From the NCBI GenBank assembly GCA_038207585.1, contig JBBQZP010000048.1:1-20863 (forward strand): 20,863 nt of DNA, read 5' to 3'. Shown here in pieces: positions 14,140 through 20,863 of the stretch. The notes under the pieces were generated by a model, which searched no databases, was not told the origin of the DNA, and worked only from the letters and a program-made list of their open reading frames with translations. The stretch's first letter is position 1, and each line of letters starts with the position of its first letter. The translations under genes were made by a program, and so were the position numbers. This DNA is from JBBQZP01 sp038207585 (GTDB taxonomy: Bacteria; Pseudomonadota; Alphaproteobacteria; Rhodobacterales; Rhodobacteraceae).

Positions 14140-14418
14140 TCAAGCGGCTTTGTTGTTGACTTCCATCAGAATCCGCTCGGTCCGGGCTTCTTCCAGCTTG
14201 TTGTAAAGGCGCTGCGATTCCTCGCCGTCGCGCAGGGTCTTGGTGATCGCGGCGGTAGAGTTCACCAGCATCAGTGCGGCCATCGCATAAAAGCCCTTGG
14301 CGGCAAAGCTGGCTTCCAGAAAGTAGATACCGCCCGCCATCATCACCGCGGCGACGCCGAAGTTGAAGTAGGTGAACATATTCCACGCGGCAGAGGTTTT
14401 GCTTGGCAGGTCGTTCAT
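14140..14418 (-). CDS. YiaA/YiaB two-helix inner membrane protein
   Basis: A 92-residue protein with two transmembrane helices (about residues 13-35 and 40-60, FNFGVAAVMMAGGIYFLEA and AKGFYAMAALMLVNSTAAITKT) followed by a charged RDGEESQRLYNKLEEARTE helix. The KGFY...KT-RD pattern is that of the YiaAB two-helix domain (PF05360). Function unknown. It lies downstream of the pspA-like gene on the same strand (126-base gap), so a shared role in membrane stress is plausible but unproven. Confidence 0.82.
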   Translation of the reverse strand: MNDLPSKTSAAWNMFTYFNFGVAAVMMAGGIYFLEASFAAKGFYAMAALMLVNSTAAITKTLRDGEESQRLYNKLEEARTERILMEVNNKAA

Positions 14419-14544
14419 GACGTTTCCGATCTTGGTTGGGCAGGGGCCCGTTTACAAGGTTGAGATTTAATTGCGGAAACGGAGACCCCCGATTTTGCCG
14501 CATCAACGCGGCAACGGTGGGAAATCACAGTGTCCAAGGGTGGC

Positions 14545-15222
14545 TTACGCAACCTTTGCGCGCAGACGTTTCAGTACGGCAGCGGCATCGGGGCGCAGAG
14601 GCGCGCCGCATCCGGCGGCGGCAAGACGGTCGCGCATCGCATCGGCGCTGGACCCTGCCGAAAGTTCCGCAATCGCGGCGCGGGTGGCTTCGGCATCGGC
14701 CTGCCGGGTTTGCAGCCGCACCAACGTGGCCTCTGCCTCGTCCAGCGTCGAGGCGACTTGCTTGGGCGCACGGTCGCGCACCGATTGCGAATGCTCGGTC
14801 GCTTCGGCAAGACGCTGGCCGCGTTGCAGATCGCGCAGGCGGGTTTCGTTTTCATCCAGCACCCGGCGAAAGCGGATGATTTCGGCATCATAAGTGGCGA
14901 CGGCGCGGGCGATGGTGTCGCGCTCGGCCTCCAGATGGGCGATGGCTCCGGCGGCTTCGGTTGCGAGGTCTTCGCGGCCCTTGGCGATGGCATCCAGGGC
15001 GCGCACCTCAAGATCGGCCAGTTGTTCGGCGACACGCACCGCCGATTTCTTTTCCCGCTCGGCATAGGCCATGACCATGGCCACCGAACGGCGGGCGGTT
15101 TCAACACCTGATGCGCAATCGCGCAGTTGCTGACGCAGGATCGGCATCGCCTGCGTGTCAGTCAGGGCTTCGGCAGCGTCATGGGAGCGGCTGCGAAAAA
15201 GTGTGATGATGGTCTTGAGCAT
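14545..15222 (-). CDS. PspA/IM30 family membrane-stress protein
   Basis: A 225-residue protein, almost wholly helical, with the PspA/IM30 pattern: an N-terminal amphipathic helix (MLKTIITLFRSRSHDA), then long coiled coils rich in Ala, Arg and Glu (about 25-185) with LRQQLRDCASGVETARRSVAMV at the start. PspA-like proteins are ESCRT-III relatives that assemble on stressed inner membranes and limit proton leakage. I use the ATG at 15222 with GGAG six bases upstream rather than the ATG at 15234. A promoter TTGAAC-N16-TATAAC (15260-15287) fits, and it overlaps the operators of the divergent TetR regulator. Usual psp partners (pspB, pspC, pspF) are absent nearby. Confidence 0.85.
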   Translation of the reverse strand: MLKTIITLFRSRSHDAAEALTDTQAMPILRQQLRDCASGVETARRSVAMVMAYAEREKKSAVRVAEQLADLEVRALDAIAKGREDLATEAAGAIAHLEAERDTIARAVATYDAEIIRFRRVLDENETRLRDLQRGQRLAEATEHSQSVRDRAPKQVASTLDEAEATLVRLQTRQADAEATRAAIAELSAGSSADAMRDRLAAAGCGAPLRPDAAAVLKRLRAKVA

Positions 15223-15238
15223 TTCATTCTCCATTGGT

Positions 15239-15253
15239 ATGAACGCTGTTCAT
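15239..15253. promoter_or_regulatory. TetR operator 1 (pspA-proximal)
   Basis: Perfect palindrome ATGAAC-GCT-GTTCAT. It falls at about the predicted transcript start of the pspA-like gene. Confidence 0.7.
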
Positions 15254-15259
15254 GGGTTC

Positions 15260-15287
15260 GTTATACAGGAGTTTGAACGACGTTCAA
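15260..15287 (-). promoter_or_regulatory. Probable sigma-70 promoter of the pspA-like gene
   Basis: On the minus strand TTGAAC (15282-15287), 16 bases, TATAAC (15260-15265). The -35 lies inside TetR operator 2, so repressor binding would block it. Confidence 0.55.
15273..15287. promoter_or_regulatory. TetR operator 2 (central)
   Basis: Perfect palindrome TTGAAC-GAC-GTTCAA, with the same core as the sites on either side. Confidence 0.7.
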
Positions 15288-15295
15288 GATAAATC

Positions 15296-15308
15296 TGAAC
15301 ACTGTTCA
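15296..15308. promoter_or_regulatory. TetR operator 3 (tetR-proximal)
   Basis: Perfect palindrome TGAAC-ACT-GTTCA, ending 12 bases before the regulator's start codon, which suggests autoregulation. Confidence 0.7.
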
Positions 15309-15320
15309 TAAACAATCGTC

Positions 15321-15920
15321 ATGGAAATTCGAAACAATCGCGAACAGCAGCGGGATGATCTGCGCAACCGTCTGATTGCGGCGGCTGAACACCAGTTGGC
15401 CGACGGTGGCCTTGCCGGGCTAAAGGCGCGTGAGGTGACGGCCGAGGCGGGCTGTGCTTTGGGCGGGCTTTACAACGCGTTCGACGATCTGGACCGGTTG
15501 ATCCTGCATGTGAACCTGCGCACGCTGGCGCGGTTGGGGCAGGCGTTGCGCGATGCGGTGCCAATGGGGGCTGCGGCGGATCGCAAAATGCTGGCCTTGG
15601 CGCAGGCTTACGTCACCTTTGCGCTGGGCAACCGCAAACTCTGGGCTGCGCTTTTTGATCACCGCCTGCCCGAAGGGGTCGAGACGCCCGACTGGTATCT
15701 GGCCGCCCATTCGGTTCTGATCGCCGAGATTGCCCCGCCCTTGGCCGCCCTGCGCCCCGATCTCTCAACAGAAGATCTGATGCTGCGGTCAAAAACCCTG
15801 TTCGCCGCCGTTCATGGCGTGGTGCAACTTTCGCTGCAGGGCCGGTTCATCGGTGCGCCGCTGGAACGGATCGAATCGGAAGTGGCGGCCCTTGTCACCG
15901 CGATGACGCGCGGGCTTTAA
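15321..15920 (+). CDS. TetR/AcrR family transcriptional regulator
   Basis: A 199-residue regulator. The N-terminal TetR DNA-binding domain spans about residues 10-60, with the helix-turn-helix REVTAEAGCALGGLYNAFDDLDRLI. The remainder is a helical ligand-binding domain of the WHG/TetR_C_33 type (FDHRLPEG and LFAAVHGVVQLSLQGRF are typical). It is divergent from the pspA-like gene, and the intervening 98 bases carry three copies of a TGAAC-N3-GTTCA palindrome, so it most likely represses both itself and the pspA-like gene. No clear ribosome binding site precedes the ATG. The ligand is unknown. Confidence 0.88.
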   Translation: MEIRNNREQQRDDLRNRLIAAAEHQLADGGLAGLKAREVTAEAGCALGGLYNAFDDLDRLILHVNLRTLARLGQALRDAVPMGAAADRKMLALAQAYVTFALGNRKLWAALFDHRLPEGVETPDWYLAAHSVLIAEIAPPLAALRPDLSTEDLMLRSKTLFAAVHGVVQLSLQGRFIGAPLERIESEVAALVTAMTRGL

Positions 15921-15927
15921 CGGGGCT

Positions 15928-16668
15928 TTAGCCTTTCTTGAGGCTGGCGGTGACGTAGTTGCACGACAGATCGCGGGATGACAAAGACCAACTCCACGAC
16001 AGCGGGTTGAAGACCATGCCCTTGCGATCCACCGGCACCAGACCAGCGGCGCTGATCAGATTGTAAAGCTCGTCCGGGGTGATGAACTTGCGCCAGTCAT
16101 GCGTGCCTTTCGGCAACCAGCGCATCACCCATTCCGCCCCCACAATCGCCATCGCAAAGGACTTGGGGTTGCGGTTCAGGGTAGAGCAGATCATCAGCCC
16201 GCCCTGCCGCAAAAGCTGCTGACAGGCGGTGAGGTAAGCCAGAGGATCGGCGACATGCTCGACCACCTCCATGTTCAGCACGACGTCAAAGCGTTCACCC
16301 GCAGCGGCAAGGTCTTCGGCGGTGGTGTGGCGATAGTCGATGGAAAGCCCCGATTGCTGTGCATGCAACTGCGCCACGGGAATGTTGCGGGGGGCGGCAT
16401 CGGCGCCCACGACCTCGGCCCCAAGCCGCGCCATCGGTTCGCTGAGAAGGCCGCCGCCGCAGCCGATATCAAGGATGCGAAGGCCCTTGAACGGAAGCGC
16501 GCTGGCCAAATCCCGTTCAAACTCTGCCGCGATCTGGGACGTGATGTAATCCAGCCGGCAGGGGTTCATCTGGTGCAGCGGTTTGAACTTTCCGGCCGGG
16601 TCCCACCATTCGGCAGCCATTGCTTCGAACTTTGCAACTTCGGCGGGGTCGATTGTTGTGGCAGACAT
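15928..16668 (-). CDS. ubiG: Ubiquinone biosynthesis O-methyltransferase UbiG
   Basis: UbiG carries out both O-methylations in ubiquinone synthesis using S-adenosylmethionine. The protein is 246 residues, normal for the family. AEWWDPAGKFKPLHQMNPCRLDYI-type sequence at 19-42 is the UbiG signature, ILDIGCGGGLLSEPMARLGA (65-84) is the SAM-binding motif I, and NMEVVEHVADP is motif post-II. The Arg/Lys-rich DWRKFITPDEL and the C-terminal WSWSLSSRDLSCNYV (near the membrane-binding end) are also typical. AAGGAG lies six bases before the start. It is convergent with tetR (7-base gap) and divergent from the proline iminopeptidase gene. Confidence 0.96.
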   Translation of the reverse strand: MSATTIDPAEVAKFEAMAAEWWDPAGKFKPLHQMNPCRLDYITSQIAAEFERDLASALPFKGLRILDIGCGGGLLSEPMARLGAEVVGADAAPRNIPVAQLHAQQSGLSIDYRHTTAEDLAAAGERFDVVLNMEVVEHVADPLAYLTACQQLLRQGGLMICSTLNRNPKSFAMAIVGAEWVMRWLPKGTHDWRKFITPDELYNLISAAGLVPVDRKGMVFNPLSWSWSLSSRDLSCNYVTASLKKG

Positions 16669-16728
16669 CGGGAACTCCTTGCGGTTTTGCGCGTGGTCGC
16701 GCAGTCTTTCCCCCTATATAGGACGATG

Positions 16729-17700
16729 ATGGATCAGAGATCAGGCCAAAAGCGCGCAGTTGAATATCTGTACCCGCCGATCGACCCGTTCGATCAGCGG
16801 GTGATCGACATGGGTGACGGGCATCGCATCTATGTCGAACAATGCGGCAACCCCGCAGGCATCCCGGTTCTGGTGTTGCACGGCGGGCCGGGGGGCGGGT
16901 GCAGCCCGGCGATGCGGCGCTATTTCGACCCCGAGATTTTCCGCGTGGTGCTGTTTGATCAGCGTGGCTGCGGGCGATCGCGCCCCCATGCGAGTGTCGA
17001 GAACAATACGACCTGGCATCTGGTTGGTGACATCGAGATGATCCGCAATGTTCTGGGGATCGACCGGTTCATCGTGTTCGGCGGCAGTTGGGGGGCGACG
17101 CTGGCGCTGATCTATGCGATCAACCATCCCGACCGGGTGGCGCGGCTGGTGCTGCGCGGTGTGTTCCTGATGACGCAGGCCGAATTGAATTGGTTCTATG
17201 GTGGGGGGGCAGCGGCGTTCTTTCCCGATCTGTGGGCGCGGTTCGTGGCCGCCATTCCCGAAGATGAACGCGGTGATCTGATTGCCGCCTACCACCGGCG
17301 GCTTTTCTGCGACATTCTGCCCGAGGAAACCCGCCACGCGCGGCTTTGGGCGAACTGGGAAAATGCGCTGGCCTCGGTGCACAGTGATGGCCATGTCGGC
17401 GAAAGCCCCGCCGATTATGCCCGCGCCTTTGCCCGGCTGGAGAACCATTATTTCCAGAACGCGGGCTTTCTGGAAAGCGACGGCTGGATCGAAGCCAACC
17501 GCGCCCGCATCGCGCAGATCCCCACCGTTATCGTGCAGGGCCGTTATGACATGATCTGCCCGCCCGCCGCCGCATGGAGGTTGGCGCAGGGTTGGCCCAA
17601 ATGCGATCTGCGCATCGTCGGGCTTTCGGGGCATGCACTTTCGGAACCGGCGATTTCGGCGGAACTGGTGCGGGTGATGGATCAGTTGCGCGCGACATAG
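16729..17700 (+). CDS. pip: Proline iminopeptidase
   Basis: An alpha/beta-hydrolase that removes N-terminal proline from peptides in the cytoplasm. The 323-residue length fits family S33. HGGPGGG (51-57) is the oxyanion-hole motif, GGSWG with S120 the nucleophile elbow, FDQRGCGRS (76-84) the strand preceding it, GRYDMICPP holds the catalytic Asp, and LSGHA the catalytic His. The family usually has GHS where this has GHA, a harmless neighbour change. Two ATGs are adjacent (16726, 16729); the second has AGGA at five bases. The frame stays open far upstream but that part is antisense to ubiG. A TATATA lies just before the start codon; no good -35 is seen. Confidence 0.93.
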   Translation: MDQRSGQKRAVEYLYPPIDPFDQRVIDMGDGHRIYVEQCGNPAGIPVLVLHGGPGGGCSPAMRRYFDPEIFRVVLFDQRGCGRSRPHASVENNTTWHLVGDIEMIRNVLGIDRFIVFGGSWGATLALIYAINHPDRVARLVLRGVFLMTQAELNWFYGGGAAAFFPDLWARFVAAIPEDERGDLIAAYHRRLFCDILPEETRHARLWANWENALASVHSDGHVGESPADYARAFARLENHYFQNAGFLESDGWIEANRARIAQIPTVIVQGRYDMICPPAAAWRLAQGWPKCDLRIVGLSGHALSEPAISAELVRVMDQLRAT

Positions 17701-17760
17701 GCGAATTGCGCGACAAAAAGGCGGCTTTCCAACAGGGTGTCGCGTGATACAAGATCGGGT

Positions 17761-18114
17761 ATGAAAACCCGGATCATCCATCGTTTGCTGATCTGCCTTG
17801 CCGCGCTGGCGATCGGCGTTTCAAGCGTGATCTCAGCCGCGCGGATGACCGAAGCGACGCTGCAACCGCAGCTTGCAGCCTATGTTTTGGTCAGCGGCAG
17901 CGCGCTGGACGGGTTCTGCGGTGAAAAACCCGCCGCGCACGTCCATTCCTGCCCGTTCTGCCGGTTGCTTGCCGATACGCCCGACATTCAGCCCGTGCCG
18001 CGTTTGTTGCGGCTGGTGGCGGTGGATGGTTGGGTCATGCTGGCAGACCTGACCCCCACGCGCCGGATCGGCGATCCGCGCATCCCGGTCCGGGGCCCTC
18101 CGATTCTGGTGTAA
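17761..18114 (+). CDS. Small CPFC-motif protein (DUF2946-like), copper cluster
   Basis: A 117-residue protein with an N-terminal hydrophobic signal or anchor (about residues 7-27), then a segment with Cys53 and the cluster HVHSCPFC (His60, His62, Cys64, Cys67), ending in VRGPP. The CPFC motif after histidines and the Pro-rich end resemble DUF2946 proteins, which accompany copper genes in many Proteobacteria. Metal binding is inferred. The gene begins 60 bases after pip and is followed at 103 bases by the YcnI-PCuAC gene. The ribosome binding site is weak; a GTG at 17737 in the same frame would add eight residues. Confidence 0.7.
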   Translation: MKTRIIHRLLICLAALAIGVSSVISAARMTEATLQPQLAAYVLVSGSALDGFCGEKPAAHVHSCPFCRLLADTPDIQPVPRLLRLVAVDGWVMLADLTPTRRIGDPRIPVRGPPILV

Positions 18115-18217
18115 GGCTGCGCGGTGCGCCGCGTGTTCCCACCCTGCGATGCCCGATCCCTTCAAGGGCGGCTTCGCAGTACATGCGGCTTGCCGCTGAT
18201 CACTATCGGAGAATCCA

Positions 18218-19174
18218 ATGAAAATCCCGACCCTCGCCCTTGGTCTGTGCGCCTTTGCCGCCGCAGCGCAGGCCCATGTTACCCTTGAGCAGTCCGAAGC
18301 GGCGGCCGGATCGACCACCAAGATCACCCTGCGCATTCCGCATGGCTGCGAAGGGCAGGCGACCCACACCGTCCGTGTCACCGTGCCGGATGGTTTTTAT
18401 GGCGTGAAGCCGATGCCCAAGGCGGGCTGGCAGCTTGATACCAACGTAGGCACCTATACGACGCCCTACACCAACCACGGCACCGAAATGACCGAAGGCG
18501 TGACCGAGGTTGTCTGGTCGGGCGGCAATCTTTCGGACGCGTGGTATGATGAATTCACCCTGCGCGGCAGTGTCGGTGCCGATGTCGCCCCCGGCACGGT
18601 GCTGTTCTTTCCCACCGTGCAGGAATGTGACAACGCGAAAGCCGAATGGACCGACACCTCTGACGATGATGAGGCCGCAAAAGCCTCGCCCCGACTTACG
18701 GTCACTGCGGCCTCGGGGCACGACCACGATCATGGCGCGATGGACCTGTTCAAGCTGGGCGATCTGACCATCGAACATCCGTTTTCGCGCGCCACGCTGC
18801 CGAACGCTCCGGTTGCGGGCGGGTTCATGTCGGTGACGAACACAGGCACCACGGATGATCGTCTGATCAGTGCCACGTCGGATGCTGCGGGCCGAGTTGA
18901 GGTGCATGAAATGGCAATGCAGGGCGACGTGATGAAGATGCGCCAGCTTAAGGACGGCCTGCCGATTCCCGCCGGTCAAACGGTGATGCTGAAACCGGGC
19001 GGCTATCACATCATGTTCATGGATCTGAAAGCGCCGCTGGTCGAAGGCAAGACCGTCACTGTCACCCTGACGTTCGAAAAGGCGGGCAGCATCGAAGTGC
19101 CGCTTGAAATCGGCGCGCCGAACCAAGGTGCGATGAAGCATGGCGATCACGACATGCCCGCCACCAACCCATGA
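18218..19174 (+). CDS. YcnI (DUF1775)-PCuAC fusion, periplasmic copper chaperone
   Basis: A 318-residue exported protein joining two copper-handling domains. The signal peptide ends at AQA, leaving His20 as the mature N terminus (AHVTLEQ), as in YcnI proteins where this His binds copper; W100 in VVWSGG is the likely partner Trp. The YcnI/DUF1775 domain covers about 20-165. After an HDHDH linker (168-172), the PCuAC domain (about 176-300) carries the motif HEM (230-232), M241 and HIM (264-266). A short His/Met tail (MKHGDHDM) ends it. PCuAC delivers Cu(I) to the CuA or CuB sites of cytochrome oxidase, usually with SCO, and a SCO gene follows seven bases later. GGAG precedes the ATG by six bases. 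Confidence 0.9.
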   Translation: MKIPTLALGLCAFAAAAQAHVTLEQSEAAAGSTTKITLRIPHGCEGQATHTVRVTVPDGFYGVKPMPKAGWQLDTNVGTYTTPYTNHGTEMTEGVTEVVWSGGNLSDAWYDEFTLRGSVGADVAPGTVLFFPTVQECDNAKAEWTDTSDDDEAAKASPRLTVTAASGHDHDHGAMDLFKLGDLTIEHPFSRATLPNAPVAGGFMSVTNTGTTDDRLISATSDAAGRVEVHEMAMQGDVMKMRQLKDGLPIPAGQTVMLKPGGYHIMFMDLKAPLVEGKTVTVTLTFEKAGSIEVPLEIGAPNQGAMKHGDHDMPATNP

Positions 19175-19181
19175 GGCTGCT

Positions 19182-19775
19182 ATGACAGACCGCAAGACAC
19201 TCAACTTTGTGCTGTGGGGGCTGGCGGGGGTGGCGCTGCTGGCCTTTGCCGCCGTCCGGCTGCTTGCACCCGGCGTGCAGGACACGCTGGCCGACCGTCT
19301 GGGGCACGGGGATTATCACCTGACCACAACCGACGGTCAGCCCTTTACCGAGGCCTCCCTGCAAGGCGCGCCGTCAGCCGTGTTCTTCGGCTTTACCCAT
19401 TGCCCCGAGGTCTGCCCCACGACCTTGGGCGAGGTTGCCCAGTGGCAAGAGGCATTGGCGGCGGATGGCACGCCCCTGCGCGTCTTTTTCGTGACCGTGG
19501 ACCCCGAGCGCGATACCGTCGATGCCCTGCGCGACTATGTGTCGTGGGTGCCGGGGGTCACGGGCGTGTCGGGCACCCCCGAGGAAATGGCCAAGGCGAT
19601 CAAGGCATTTGGCATCTACGCGGCCAAGGTGCCGCTGGATGGCGGCGGCTATACGATGGACCATTCGGCCAATGTGCTGCTGTTCGACAAGACCGGACGT
19701 CTGTTCGAACCCATCGGCTATCAAGAGGATTTTGACCGCGCCATCGGCAAGATCCGCCGCCTGATCGCCAGTTGA
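19182..19775 (+). CDS. SCO1/SenC family copper-delivery protein
   Basis: A 197-residue membrane-anchored thioredoxin-fold protein. One N-terminal transmembrane helix (about residues 9-29) precedes the periplasmic domain with THCPEVCPTTLGE, whose Cys74 and Cys78, with His161 in MDHS, form the copper site of the SCO family. FFVTVDPERDT (102-112) is another family block. SCO proteins help insert copper into cytochrome c oxidase and act as thiol reductants. It follows the YcnI-PCuAC gene by seven bases, so they are surely co-transcribed. A stem-loop follows the stop. Confidence 0.93.
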   Translation: MTDRKTLNFVLWGLAGVALLAFAAVRLLAPGVQDTLADRLGHGDYHLTTTDGQPFTEASLQGAPSAVFFGFTHCPEVCPTTLGEVAQWQEALAADGTPLRVFFVTVDPERDTVDALRDYVSWVPGVTGVSGTPEEMAKAIKAFGIYAAKVPLDGGGYTMDHSANVLLFDKTGRLFEPIGYQEDFDRAIGKIRRLIAS

Positions 19776-19780
19776 GCATA

Positions 19781-19807
19781 GGGGGCGGCTGCACGCTGGC
19801 CGCCCCT
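19781..19807 (+). terminator. Probable terminator of the copper operon
   Basis: GGGGCGGC (19782-19789) pairs with GCCGCCCC (19799-19806), 9-base loop, six bases after the SCO stop. The T-run is poor. A second weaker hairpin (GCCCC 19817-19821 with GGGGC 19833-19837, then TTT) follows and may assist. Confidence 0.6.
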
Positions 19808-19852
19808 GCCGTTTATGCCCCTTGCGGATCGCGGGGCTTTGGCCTAAACGAC

Positions 19853-19939
19853 ATGCAACAGCGCGGTCGGGGTCCAAACCCGGCAGCACCGAACCTGACG
19901 GCGGGCCTGTGGGCCCGTTTTGCATTTCTGGAACCCTGA
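19853..19939 (+). CDS. Possible 28-codon leader frame overlapping the rimP start
   Basis: An open frame of 28 residues starts at the ATG at 19853 and its TGA (19937-19939) overlaps the rimP ATG as TGATG. It contains the hairpin at 19902-19917. The peptide is rich in Pro, Arg and Gly and resembles nothing I know. There is no clear ribosome binding site, so it may simply be chance; it is listed because of the exact overlap. Confidence 0.25.
   Translation: MQQRGRGPNPAAPNLTAGLWARFAFLEP
19902..19921 (+). terminator. Terminator-like hairpin in the rimP leader
   Basis: Perfect 6-bp stem CGGGCC (19902-19907) with GGCCCG (19912-19917), TGTG loop, TTTT. It lies only 17 bases before the rimP start, a place suited to attenuation of the rimP-nusA transcript. 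Confidence 0.5.
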
Positions 19940-20550
19940 TGTCCGATCTGATCGCCAAAACCGCCATCGACCGCAAGCTTGCGGAAATCATCAGCCCCGT
20001 GATCGAGGGGCTGGGGTTCGAATTGGTGCGCGTGCGGCTGATGGGTGGCAAGACGCGGATCTTGCAGATCATGGCCGACCGCCCTGATGGCGGCATCATC
20101 GTCGAAGATTGTGCCACGATTTCCACGGCAGTTTCGGCTGTTCTGGATGTCGAGGACCCGCTGGAAGACCAGTATGTCCTGGAAGTATCCTCGCCCGGTA
20201 TCGACCGGCCTCTGACCCGGCTCAAGGATTTCGACATGTGGGAAGGCTATGAGGCCCGCATCGAGACGACCGAGCTGATCGACGGGCGCCGCCGTTTCAA
20301 GGGGATGCTGGCGGGCACCGAAGACGACGAGGTTCTGATCGAGCTTGAGGAAGGCGCGGAGACGCTGACCATTGGCCTCAAATTCGACTGGCTTTCGGAT
20401 GCCAAACTGATTCTGACCGACGATCTGATCGCCGAGATGCTGCGCCAGCGCAAAGCTTCGGGCGTGATCGACGAGACGCAATTCGACGAGATTGAAACCA
20501 GCGAAGGGGACGAGGCCGACGAGGCTGAGCCCCCATTGACGAAACACTAA
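19939..20550 (+). CDS. rimP: Ribosome maturation factor RimP
   Basis: RimP assists maturation of the 30S ribosomal subunit. The 203-residue protein shows the family plan: an N-terminal domain with GLGFELVRVRL (28-38) and LQIMADRPDGGIIVEDC (51-67), the conserved YVLEVSSPGIDRPL (about 85-98), and a C-terminal SH3-like domain from about 105 to 165. An acidic tail (DEIETSEGDEADEAEPP) of about 35 residues extends beyond the usual end, as in other alphaproteobacterial RimPs. It is followed after 12 bases by nusA, the conserved order of this operon. The ribosome binding site (GGA) is weak, and the leader holds a hairpin and a possible overlapping small frame. Confidence 0.95.
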   Translation: MSDLIAKTAIDRKLAEIISPVIEGLGFELVRVRLMGGKTRILQIMADRPDGGIIVEDCATISTAVSAVLDVEDPLEDQYVLEVSSPGIDRPLTRLKDFDMWEGYEARIETTELIDGRRRFKGMLAGTEDDEVLIELEEGAETLTIGLKFDWLSDAKLILTDDLIAEMLRQRKASGVIDETQFDEIETSEGDEADEAEPPLTKH

Positions 20551-20562
20551 GGGAGACGACGC

Positions 20563-20863
20563 ATGGCGATTACTTCGGCCAATCAGCTGGAACTTTTGCA
20601 GACCGCCGAGGCGGTGGCGCGCGAAAAGATGATCGACCCCGATCTGGTCATTCAGGCGATGGAAGAAACCCTCGCCCGTGCTGCCAAGTCGCGCTACGGG
20701 TCCGAGTTGGACATCCGCGTCAACATCGACCGCAAGACCGGGCGCGCCACGTTTGCGCGTATCCGCACCGTGGTCGAGGACGAGTTGGTCGAGAATCACC
20801 ATGCTCAGCTGACCATCAAGCAGGCGAAAAGCTATCTGGCCGACCCAAAGGTGGGCGATGAAG
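20563..20863 (+). CDS. nusA: Transcription factor NusA (5' part)
   Basis: NusA modulates pausing, termination and antitermination by RNA polymerase. Only the first 100 residues are present; the gene continues past the right edge. MAITSANQLELLQTAEAVAREK, then MIDPDLVIQAMEETLARAAKSRYG and DIRVNIDRKTG are typical of the NusA N-terminal domain that contacts the polymerase flap. GGGAG lies seven bases before the ATG. It lies directly after rimP, as is general in bacteria. Confidence 0.95.
   Translation, partial: MAITSANQLELLQTAEAVAREKMIDPDLVIQAMEETLARAAKSRYGSELDIRVNIDRKTGRATFARIRTVVEDELVENHHAQLTIKQAKSYLADPKVGDE

Noticed and set aside
16686..16720. Possible promoter with TATATA before the iminopeptidase gene
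   Set aside because: The only -35-like hexamer is 22 bases away, beyond the usual spacing, and TATATA lies too near the start codon to be convincing.
16099..16725. Open frame continuing about 200 codons upstream of the proline iminopeptidase start
   Set aside because: It is antisense to ubiG, which is a clear gene. The iminopeptidase homology begins only after 16729, where there is a ribosome binding site.
17687..17715. Direct repeat TTGCGCGACA across the iminopeptidase stop codon
   Set aside because: Only ten bases, two copies, GC-rich and with no associated element; consistent with chance.
19864..19884. tRNA T-arm-like sequence in the rimP leader (GGGGTCCAAACCC)
   Set aside because: No acceptor or anticodon arm can be built around it, so it is not a tRNA such as the metY gene found before rimP in E. 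coli.

Overview
The window looks like a chromosomal segment of an alphaproteobacterium of the Rhodobacteraceae (Rhodobacter/Roseobacter group; genus not decidable from here). The reasons are a NepR-EcfG-PhyR general stress response locus, which is confined to Alphaproteobacteria, about 60% GC with C/G-ending codons, and several small protein families typical of Rhodobacterales (DUF3618, DUF2383, DUF1328, YiaAB). Genes are tightly packed, often with ATGA start/stop overlaps. No gap between genes exceeds about 300 bases. I saw no tRNA, rRNA, CRISPR array, insertion sequence or prophage.

Region 1 (1-8434) is a general stress response (GSR) island. phyR (minus) faces nepR-ecfG-sensor kinase (plus). 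Around this core lie a partial exported protein gene, an AI-2E-family membrane protein gene, csbD, a four-gene minus-strand envelope operon (DUF2383, YqjD-like, holin-like DUF1469, DUF3618) and two 57-residue membrane proteins. By eye I find eight matches to the EcfG promoter (GGAAC, 16-17 bases, CGTT or TGTT), each ahead of one of these transcription units. Three of the units form divergent pairs, and the phyR/nepR pair is physically overlapping. The picture is a sigma factor, its anti-sigma factor, anti-anti-sigma factor and probable kinase, together with a set of likely targets, in one 8-kb block.

Region 2 (8435-11770) holds a class IV aminotransferase translationally coupled to a sulfotransferase-like protein, a DUF3137 membrane protein and a small exported protein. 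Region 3 (11788-15920) has, on the minus strand, a PspA/IM30 protein, a YiaAB protein, a DUF4105 protein and argG. A divergent TetR regulator shares with the pspA-like gene an intergenic region carrying three near-perfect palindromes of the form TGAAC-N3-GTTCA.

Region 4 (15928-19807) has ubiG (minus), divergent from a proline iminopeptidase gene, then a copper-delivery cluster: a small CPFC-motif protein, a YcnI-PCuAC fusion and a SCO/SenC protein, probably serving cytochrome oxidase assembly. Region 5 (19808-20863) is the start of the conserved rimP-nusA operon. It is preceded by a leader with a terminator-like hairpin inside a 28-codon open frame that overlaps the rimP start.

All family names come from reading motifs by eye. 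No database search was possible.
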